NCBI GenBank assembly: GCA_003991915.1 | Contig: RQTK01000287.1 | Span: 286,681-350,680, forward strand | Source: Elysia chlorotica | Taxonomy: Eukaryota; Mollusca; Gastropoda; Plakobranchidae | Direction of reading: 5' to 3' | DNA: 64,000 bases | Shown here: in pieces, positions 37,767-64,000 of the stretch | Numbering within the stretch: the first letter of the stretch is position 1 | How the letters are laid out: each line of letters starts with the position of its first letter | Translations under genes and position numbers: made by a program | The notes under the pieces: generated by a model | The model's database searches: none | The model's input: only the letters and a program-made list of their open reading frames with translations | What the model was told of the DNA's origin: nothing

Positions 37767-38846
37767 ACTGCCATTCACACACACACAAACACAATTCCTC
37801 ACACCCTTGCTTTTCTTGAATGTCTTCCTTTAATTAGGAGATACTCTCATAAACCTTTTTTTTTTTTCAGACAAAAAAGATTTAGAGGTAAAAAATATTT
37901 TCTTTTTTTTTTTCAACATCCCATCTTTAAAATGTTTAATTTCAGGAAAATTCCTGGTCAGGAATGCTCCAGTAATTCAGTGCTTCCTTGCCACAAGAAA
38001 GACTACAACAAATTCTACTTAGACACAACATATGTGTCAGACTATGTTGCTCCATATCCTTTATCAAAGGTGGATACAGAAGCACAAAGACAGGCAGATA
38101 TGGAGGTAATTTCTTTATGTAGTTCACAAAATTCTAGAATATAAATTTACTGTTGAAAAACCTTTGTTCTATGTATGAATCCTAGACACTTGTCCCATTT
38201 TTGGACCTCATACTTAAGAACTACAACTTCAGATATAGTACTTAGTAATACTTCTTGTTTGCCATATTATGGGAATAAAAGGAAGATCTTATTTCAATCC
38301 TAATTTTCAACTACATCAAGTTATAGAAAAATCTTTGATAAACCTAAACAAATAAAAAGTGATTTTACTGACGCTTAAGGGAGTGCAGTCAATGTAAAAA
38401 CAAATTAAAGAAAAGGCATAAGAAATGATTTTCCAGGTTACTTTTTATCAGATTTTTTTAATGTAGCTACCTCAAAAAAAAAAAAGTAATATCACTGTAA
38501 CGGAAGGGGTGAGAAATAATCAGGTTTTTAAAAACTTAAAAAAATTATAGAATACAAAAACTCTATTGCTATTTTACCTGGAAAAACTTCTTAAGTTTTT
38601 CTTCAGTGCTATTGTTATTATTTCTTTATTAATGTAGGCTAAATTTATTTTTTTCAGCAACTTAAGAAAGATGGAGAACTCAAAACAAAAGCCTACAAGA
38701 AAATGAAGTCTCAATTTACAGATACAGCAGATTATCGTCGTAATGGTTGGAACACATGGCAAGACGAGAGTGGTGTCTACACCAACTCACACTATAAAGC
38801 TCAAATCTTTCCTAAAACCGAAACCATACCAGAAAGACTATGTTAG
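32801..38846 (+). CDS. CFAP95: Cilia- and flagella-associated protein 95 (C9orf135 orthologue)
   Basis: Five exons: 32801-32916, 35494-35599, 37448-37578, 37946-38105, 38658-38846 (TAG). They total 702 nt, 233 residues, close to the human protein. Recognised by conserved blocks: ERKGTLTLRS near the N terminus, then W-H-x-x-R ... KDYDL, STYNRIG, a TTYVSDYVAPY block, and C-terminal SQFTD ... NTW.DESGVY. CFAP95 is a microtubule inner protein of motile axonemes; it has no enzyme domain. The ATG at 32801 is the first in frame and precedes the conserved block by about 14 residues. Exons 3 and 4 join in frame only if exon 3 ends at AG before a GC donor (37579-37580). The large introns carry a miniature LTR element, a TTAGGG-like array, a MITE-like element and a (CT)n tract. 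Confidence 0.88.
33017..33749 (+). mobile_element. Miniature LTR retroelement (TRIM-like) in CFAP95 intron 1
   Basis: Two direct repeats, 33017-33149 and 33633-33749, both begin TGTGGTGG and end CACCACA, so each has TG...CA ends like an LTR. The bases AGGG directly precede the first and follow the second, fitting a 4-bp target duplication. Just inside the left repeat (33151-33168) is TAGTGTCAGAAGTGGTCG, resembling a primer-binding site. Just before the right repeat (about 33619-33632) is a polypurine tract. The 480-bp interior is too short for gag-pol; the 127-codon minus-strand frame there has no recognised domain. Likely a non-autonomous or deleted LTR element. Confidence 0.72.
34022..34345 (+). 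repeat. Degenerate TTAGGG/ATAGGG hexamer array
   Basis: About 320 bp of plus-strand DNA is built from units such as TTAGGG, ATAGGG, TTCGGG and GATAGG in near 6-bp periodicity, with many substitutions. It resembles an interstitial telomere-like array, but most units are ATAGGG rather than TTAGGG, so a decayed G-rich minisatellite is an alternative. Confidence 0.75.
36200..36760. mobile_element. MITE-like element in CFAP95 intron 2
   Basis: The stretch is bounded by inverted repeats: GAGCCGTATTC at the left and GAATACGGCCC at the right (one mismatch in 11). Both ends continue with related CGTA-rich sequence (TAGGCCT near each end). It is about 560 bp with no long open frame, fitting a non-autonomous DNA transposon. 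No target duplication is certain. Confidence 0.55.
37684..37764. repeat. (CT)n microsatellite in CFAP95 intron 3
   Basis: About 40 CT units, one GT interruption, lie between exons 3 and 4 about 180 bp upstream of the exon 4 acceptor. Confidence 0.93.
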
Positions 38847-41800
38847 TTCATGAGCACTGGGTATCGAAATAGGCAAAATGTGATAAGCTTATTAATTTTG
38901 TGGTATAATGATCTGGAAACTTTGAATGACTTTGTATTCATGTAGAACCAATGAAAAGTTGTGAGCTGATGAACTTGAGTCCAGAAGTTTATCAAGTAAA
39001 AAATATATTTTTTGTCGAGACAAAACCATACAATACATTATCATACTGTGAAAAAGTCACTTACCTTGAATGTGTAAGTGTAGGACAGTTTTTAATGAGC
39101 GGTCCAAGATTTATCTGAAGTAATATATGTTCTTAATAAGCTCCTATGCCTTGTAATTTATAAGGCTTTACTTCTAGTAGGTACCTAAAACTGACGCGAA
39201 ATTGGGTTATCTTGAGGAATTTTCTACATATGACCAACTTCCCACTAAAGATAAAAATAAAAAGAAAAGCTTAAAATATAAAAAAACCATATAAGGTTGA
39301 AAAAATCTAATATATATCTTTAAAATGATGAAAAATTTTATATTTAAGATGGTAGGTAGAATTTATTTTTTATGATGAATGGTAAAAAAGTTACAGGTTT
39401 GTGAAGAAAGACCCAAAACATGATTATCAACATTGGCGCAAGCTGAATTGCGTGAAATTTGTACCCTACCTTTCTTTACAATGTCGGTGCAACTGCCCCA
39501 CAACACACTGGCTGCTGAATGTGTGTGATATAAAAAGTCAGAAACTTGACTTTTCACACCTCTAGTGTAACTTTCAAACCAATTAAATAGTTACAGGTAT
39601 CAAAAATCGACGATGAAAAATTTTAAACATTTCTTCACAGAGAAATAGGAAGAATTTCTAAAAGAAAGTTACATACTTAGAGTACTGACCCATTTTTCTT
39701 TTAAAAATGCATTTCGATAGAACTGCTTTTCGAGTACGAATGCGCAAGATGCTTGAACAAGATAATGGGCTAGCAGAGTCATTTTCACTTTTACTGCCGT
39801 AGGGGCGAACTTGAGAGAACTCTTAAAAACAAAGTTAAATGCTGGTTTAATGTTACTAAGTCAATATTTTCATTTAAAGGATGGTACAGATTCAAGCATT
39901 ACGTTTTAAACCAAAAAATTGGAAAAGATTTAGACTCTAGATCTAGCTTACGGGCTCAGATCTATCAGATTCTCACACTAAGGTTGTCAAACGCTCGAAA
40001 CTCTAATTCAGCGCAGAAAACTTAGGCTACAACAAAATTTATAATATTCCCAGTTAAATGTTAAATTATAAAAAGGAAAAGGCTTGTCTCACAATTTATG
40101 CCGTTATGCTATAAATGATAACATTGGTTTTAAACAAATAACGGGTGGCCTCTGCAAAGTTGAATAGTTGTCTCAAGAATCATGTTTTCAACCATAGTTT
40201 TAAACAAAAAAACAAGACAGAACCCAACTCTGTAACTATAAACAAATGTAAAAAAAAAATTATTTTAGTGACAAAATTTTGCGAGAAATAGAACCTATGC
40301 TCCGTGACGAGCACATCTCAAAAGATTTTTGCCTCTTGATTGTTAACTTGTGTCAGTCGCATCATTGCTGCCGTGCCGGCGAAAGTGTCCTTCTAGTGTC
40401 TTTGTTGCCTACGTTGATTATCGACCATTCATTCGTTCCCGTAAACCTTGATTTTTCTGACCTTTCAGTTTGAATTTACATGCATTATATTATTAAAAAC
40501 GGACAATTTATTAAATTGCAAACCTAAAGCTTGTATGAGGAGCAGACACATATACTTTCCGTTCTTGTAGTTAACTTACTTTATTTTTTTATGATTTTTT
40601 AAATTTTCTATTTTTTTACTTGTTTTGGTCTCTCTTGGAAATTTGGCCAAATTACCTTCGTGCCGTGTTTTAATAGTAAAAAAAAGTACTTTTAAATGCT
40701 TCCATGCCCTTGAAAAAAATTGAGTCTGTTCTATATAGGCATATGTTTCTGTTCAGCAATTTTTACGGCTGTGGTATGCTTTTTTTTGTTTTATGTGGGC
40801 TCAAAGTGGTCTCTCTATTAAGTTACTAAAAATTGCGTAATCATAAAAATTTAAAATGTCACATCTCCACTTTGGATTGAAGTTTAAACTTACAGTTTTA
40901 ACTCCTATGCTCAGAAACAAAAACTCTTAAAAAATAATTCAATGAATTTGAAAAGTCAGTTTTAGGTACCTACTTGTAGGACAAAGAGAATTTTTTAAAC
41001 AAAATTGATAAAGAAATGTTTGATCATAGTTATGTTTGTCTAGCCATACAGTTGTTTTACGTAGTTCAAGTTACTTTACATGAGAAAAGGTATACAAAGA
41101 TAATATACAAAGTGAGGACGTTCAATTTTGAGCAACATCGTTGTTTCAATTGGCCGGTGTTAATTGTTGAGCAACTTTTAACAATATGCAAAATATTGCA
41201 AATAGCTATTGAAAGCTAAATAAGAGCTTGTGATATCACATTTCATATAATCATTGCCATGATAAACTTTTAAACTGTGCTTATTTGCACACATTATTAT
41301 GGAATGTTCAGTATGTTTTTATTTTCTATCTTTGAACGTTTTATTAAGCTTTTTATTGCTTTGTACTGATTTAGTTAAACATTGCATTCATTCATATTAT
41401 GCACATATTGATGATGATGAAATAAAGTTTTAAACTCTGCAATAGTAAAAGTACTTTCCCATCTGTGTATATATTTGATAATTGTTTTAATATTTTTTAA
41501 ATTGGAAATGCCATAATCCAGCTTATGATTTCATTAAAGTCTAGTGAATCCACAAATATTTAGTACATGTGAAATGAGTAATATGGGAGTTGTGGACTTC
41601 ACAAAAGGTTATTCCACTTTTTCAGAAGACATGAGTCAAGTTAAACAAGCAGGAACGTGATAATTGTTGTGTAGAAATTTTTTTTCTGTGTGCGCACTTC
41701 TCAGGTTTTTTTCTTAAAGACTATAATAATTCCCACCGTTTAGTATTACTTACTCATCTACAAATGCTATTACTTGATGAGCTAACTAAAACCTAAGATA

Positions 41801-44800
41801 GAGCATATGATTTCCAACTCAGTTTCATAGCTCTTGGTGAGATCTCATCCCTTAACCTCTTTATGATGCAGCACTAAACAGAATCGTGCCGATGAGCACA
41901 TCACTTGTTCACGCGGCACTAGACAATCTGAACCTCCCACTGGAGAGGTGACGCAAGGCTGTCTAGGGTCAAACCATTTTTCCCTCATAAATGAGACTGG
42001 TCAAGGGAAAGGTATCTTGTAATATGTTACTAAAACTATCATTCTTATTTAAGTTGCCAGCATTTGACTCTATTGAGTAGTTCATTTGAGCACGTTCTGA
42101 GGAAAAAAAAGAGAGCTAGCACTAACGCTTGGACAGGTTAAGCCTCTGCAAATAACGCAGTTGGGATAGCTCTAGAACAGCCAGATTAGTTTCATTCTAA
42201 TACTGGCATGCTAATTCTACTAGACATGTCTTCTTAATTTACTCCAGAGTCTGACTGTCTATTTATAATTTAATCACCATCTTTTTAATGCGTTGAAAAA
42301 AATTGTACACGTGACACCTGTAAAACTGACTCTGGATATTAAAGTTACATGGTAGTGGGTTGCTTCACAGAAACTGGATTTTTCTAGAAGGGTATAAAAA
42401 CTAAAGGATTTTTTTTTCACTGTTCTACAGGTTGGAATGAAATCCTATCTCATCCTGTACGCAATGAAAAAGCTAGATGCATTAGTCCCATCATCACCTT
42501 TTTTTTCCAGATGACCCATTTTGAATTGGTCTTGGTGCCGCATGAACTGTCTTTGCATTATTAGCACAGTTCAGTTGAAATCTTTATCTATTGTAGCAGC
42601 AGATTTTGTTTGATGCTACAATATCCTCAAGTCTGTATACCAAGGAGCAATGTGTGGCTGCTGGAATTTCTTGTTTTGAGGTATAAAGCAAAATAAGTTG
42701 TATTTTTCCCTTCCCGAGTCTGTAAAGTTGAAAAAAAAATTGCTAAGAAGAAACTAGTAAAATCATTTTAATCAGATTAATTATAATCATTCAAAAAGTC
42801 CATGAAACAAAACAAACCAAAGTTAAGAATCAATTGTCTAAGGGGGAAAGTACAATTTATGACTTCTCCTAGATTCTTACATATGATTATTAGATGGCAA
42901 TCTTAACCCGAGTCTAATTGCGCTATGAACCACATTATTGAAATGAACGATCAGACTTGTTTTTATCATTTTTCGCACCTTGACATGTGTTGTGTTCAAC
43001 ACTTAGTACATATAGACATGTTTTGCTAGATTTTGAGCAGGGGCCTGATAAAGATAAATGACTGAGAGGGATTCTTCTTTTTCTTCTGTTCCAGCTGAAA
43101 CCTAAATGTTGAGAACTCCTCAGCCTTTTACAAACTTTAAAAGTATCCAGGATTTAGAATTCTTTAGGGTGCGTATTTCACTGTCACAATACTGAAGGAA
43201 TAAATGGATAGAGATGTGAGTCTACCCTTGACTGGAGTAATTGAATTTTGAAGGCTTACTTTTATTTTGTTTTATACCAGCAAGTGGTAATTTAGTGAGA
43301 TCCTTAAGGCCTTTGAAGAACACTATTACTAGGATCAATTGAATAGGATACTAGGATACTTTTTTTTCTTCTGCTCTGCAATATTTCTAGTTCAGATGCA
43401 TTAATGTTGGCTGTTTTGGGTCAGGTATTACAATTGAAAGATTTTGACACTTTTTCCTATTTCATTATTTCAACAAATAATTATGATTTTAAATCAAACT
43501 TTAAAGTTTGATAAATTGCTCATCTTCTATGAACTAAATCACTCCGTTTACTTTTGATTTGAAATGCATGAAAGGATAAGCTAGAAACTTTAATAAACTG
43601 GCGTGTGTGTGATATTTTGGTTATCCTCAAGATTTTAAGCTAAGAATGCATTTAAGTGTATGGCATAAAGCCAAGAGAGAGAATGTTCAACTAACTAATT
43701 GAGTTTTTATAGAGAAATGAATAGATAAAGGTCTGAGGTAAAGTGAATTACCTGCAGTAACAGAAAAGAACTGGATGCTAGAGTTGTTAAATAATTATGT
43801 CATCACACTTTGCATATTAAAAAGAAAAAAGAAACGTATGCTCATTGGTCCATTGTTCATGAATACAAAATACAAACAAAATTGTTTGGTAAAAAAATTT
43901 TTATTGCATCCATAACCGAAGGCAAACAGATTTTATTAGGAAAAGGCATTATTACAAATAAAGTACACGGACTTGAGAAAAAAGAATATTTAGTTAGCGT
44001 ATATTTTAAAGGTTCAAAAGTTTCTCAAACTGTTTAAGATTCTGTATGCACAGGCTAAGTCTTTTAAGATTGGAGATGTTTCATTTTCAGAATTTTTTAA
44101 ACACCAAATCTTATTTAAGATTTTTAAAATTTTTTTTTATCTGTATAGACTTTATACTGCAAATTTTCACCAAGCCCTGTGCCTTGTCTATTGACATCAA
44201 AACACCCACCTAGTAAATGTTTTAGCCTTTTTGGTACACTGTTGTCCTACATAAAATCTTTTTGCATTGAGAAATGAAGCCAATAGTTCAAACGAAAGTT
44301 ATTTTGAAAATTCTGGTCTCACTTGCAAAAAGCTTTTTTTTTTCCTTTAAAAAGGAAAAATATTATTTTTTAAATTCTTATCTCGTTATAGTGATAAATA
44401 TATATTATGCTGTTAGATCTAAAAATGTTATCTCATTGAAAAGATTATAATTTTTAAATATTTGAAGACAAATTAAAATGAATTAGATTACAGTTTTGGC
44501 ACATTCACTATTAGGGGCCTACAATCACACAAACATGAACTAAAAAAGCATGGTACAGGTTGGTCTTAAATGTGCACCTGTTTTCTTTGCTTATAAGAAA
44601 AAAACCCAGCAATTTAAAACCTGCTTCAAAATATAAAATTTCAGAGGGTCCCCTATACGTGCCTTATGCAGCCTCATGTCAAATGTTTATACCATTAAAA
44701 TAAGGAGGTTTTTTGTATCAGATTTGCACATATATTTAAAATTTTCAAATAAAAGTTACAACATGAAATGCTATAGACTTAGTATCAAATTAATTATGCT

Positions 44801-46380
44801 TTGCTGTTTCAAATTTAAAAATATTATGCTTATTATGTGTGATTAGTTGATATGCTTTGCTACGAACATTTAACCGATAACTAAAAAAGTAACCACTTCT
44901 TAAATTCATACTATTTGCTATTGTAAAAAAAAAAAAAAAAATTAAAAAGCCATTTTTTTCAGTTTTTTTTTTAAATTCTAAAAGACAATAACTTGGATAG
45001 TAAACTATTTCTGAAACTGGGTTTCACTTTCAGATATATTAATATGATAGATAAATTAATGTTTAGACAAGAACCTACCATAAATCAATATATGCCATGA
45101 CTTAGTTTAGATTGTATAATTAAGTTAATAGTGCAAATTAATAGCAGAGCTTGTGGAAAACAGTTTGATAAATTATGCCTAGAAAAATGGTAAGAAGAGC
45201 CATGTGTTTTTATACTCTCTTATAAAGGGAAATAAAAGATATTAAGAAATTAAAAAATCAAGCAGATTATCCTATGTTACTTTGTATTAGATGCAGACTC
45301 ATTATAAACATGAGCAAAACGAGAAAAGTAGGGGTGAATTGCTTTCTCAAGGCAATTACAACTGCATATGGTGGTATAACTTTAAAAACTTATTTTCTAG
45401 CTGCCCCCTAATGGAAACAAATTTAAATCATTTTTTTTTTACCTTATCTTGAGTATCTGAAATTAATGTCATTCTAAAATATAAGCGATTCACACTATTG
45501 TGAGATGTATACTTACTTAAAAGATTAGATAATTTCCAAAACAAAAAGGCCACAAATAGTTTAAGAAATTAGGAGTGATCTGTCTTTATGCTGTCACTGT
45601 TTTGAAGTTCTAGTTCAATGTAGATCCTTCTCAAAGTTTGGATGATGAGAACAGTTAACATATAAAGGCTATGTAAGCTGAACTATTATATCATTTAAAT
45701 TTTTTTTTTTTTTGGAGAGTTGGTATTAAATAATCAAGTTTAGGAATTTCACAACAAATCAAAATTATAATGAATGTAGCTTTTTTCAGTATCTTCATAT
45801 TGTTTTGATTTTAAGAAAAGCAGCTTTTAAAAACTGAAATAGAACAAAGACCTGCAATAGATATTTTTTACAGAAGAAAAGTGCCATTGAAATGATCTTT
45901 CCATTTATTCATTTCACTCATACATTAGTCTGTGGTTAAAGTTTCAGTTTTGGGTCCTTTTAGCTTATTTAGTGCTGATGTCGGACTTTAAACCAACTCA
46001 ACTTAACTGAACATGGTTAAAGGTTATCTAGACTAGATAACTATGAGTTAGTTTGTCAAAAAAGCATACAACTTTCTTTTACAACATTAGAGTGGTCTTT
46101 ATTAGAAATTTCCATTTAACTTAAAAATTATATTAACAAGAAAATGGTGCTAAAAATTCATGTATCATAATACTATAATGCCTAAATTTTCTGTTCTTAG
46201 TCTTTTTTTTTTGTTCCAAGACATGAGTAAATGAGATTAACTGCTTTTCGTTTAAAGCTTTCTCAATAAGTTTTGTAATATCATTATTTCTTTTCTTTGC
46301 CAGGATATTGATGGGCTTGACAGAGTTGTTAAGATGACTTATGTTAAATTAATATCTATATAATCTATTGCAGCACAATC
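38847..46380. other. 7.5-kb convergent intergenic region; no gene seen
   Basis: It lies between the 3' ends of CFAP95 (+) and the laminin alpha gene (-). The DNA is AT-rich with A and T runs and only short open frames without family features. A less AT-rich patch at about 41840-42000 may be a degraded dispersed repeat. TTTATT at 46098-46103 (AATAAA on the minus strand) is a candidate polyadenylation signal for the laminin gene. Confidence 0.5.
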
Positions 46381-63365
<16,985 letters not shown>

Positions 63366-64000
63366 CTGTACACACATTAGGTAAAAGAATAACAAATAAA
63401 TGCAGTTTAAACGTTTTAAATTCTAGAACAATGTTTTCCATACTTGATAAATGAATTGTTTTTGCAGGATGTAGCAGGACTGTACCAGACAAGAAAATTT
63501 ATTGAAGCTTTAACACAATGTTGAATCAAAGAGGTAGTGGTAGTGATTTGAGAATTATGACACAGAGCAATTATCTACTGAATTTGTTGACTACTCCTTT
63601 CTCTTGTTCAATATTGAGTTGCAATTTACAAAGTTTGCATCTTTTAGCTTTGTTTGCATCATTTAGATGTCAAAACGAAAAGACACTTGCAACTTAAGAT
63701 TTACTTTGTCTCTAAAATGAGATAGAAATGGGCTATACTACATTTTTTCTTATGACAAATATTGTTTTAAAAAAGGTGTGTGCTGATGTGAAGCTTTGAA
63801 GAGACAATATTTTTATGCCGCAAACTGAAAGTATGAGTGAGAATCTAGGCATGTCTACAAATCGTAAAATGCAACATAAACCAAACTAAAATCATAATCT
63901 CATGCTTCTTATTATGACTATTGGATGATAAATATATTTACAACCTGAAATATAAAAAAAATTAAAGCTTTGATTTGAAAAAGTTTTTCTCACCCTGTTG

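Noticed and set aside
43810..44037. 75-codon plus-strand frame in the convergent intergenic region
   Set aside because: Its Lys/Ile-rich composition fits AT-rich noncoding DNA, and no family motif or splice context was seen.

Overview
The window is AT-rich, intron-rich animal DNA. It holds parts or all of five protein-coding genes and one tRNA gene, set among many microsatellites. I infer a mollusc, most likely a gastropod: two genes combine an immunoglobulin-like domain of the type found in gastropod FREP-family immune lectins with a coiled coil and an ApeC (apextrin C-terminal) domain. The other genes (a laminin alpha chain and the ciliary protein CFAP95) are general to animals. One assembly gap (164 N) lies at 26106-26269.

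Layout, left to right. (1) + strand, about 570-12770: the 3' part of a single-pass membrane protein with tandem EGF-like domains (several calcium-binding), a SEA domain carrying a GSVIV autocleavage-type motif, a transmembrane helix and a short tail; its 5' end is outside the window. (2) - strand, 16399-19187: a complete 3-exon gene for a 492-residue secreted Ig / coiled-coil / ApeC protein. (3) + strand, 24912-29147: a paralogue with the same architecture in at least four exons, arranged head to head with gene 2 across about 5.7 kb of microsatellite-rich DNA. (4) - strand, 32273-32344: tRNA-Pro(TGG). (5) + strand, 32801-38846: five exons of CFAP95 (human C9orf135), 233 residues, one intron apparently GC-AG. 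Its introns hold a miniature LTR element, a degenerate TTAGGG-like array and a MITE-like element. (6) - strand, 46381 to beyond 63365: the C-terminal 20 exons of a laminin alpha chain, covering LG1 to LG5 completely; the N-terminal arms continue beyond the right edge.

The exon models come from reading splice sites by eye, and every junction was checked for phase. In the four genes without a gap, all listed exons join in one open frame. The most notable system is the head-to-head Ig-coil-ApeC pair: it has the same plan as FREPs (secreted Ig head, oligomerising coil, C-terminal recognition domain), but with ApeC in place of fibrinogen. A role in recognising microbes is inferred from the families, not shown by the sequence.
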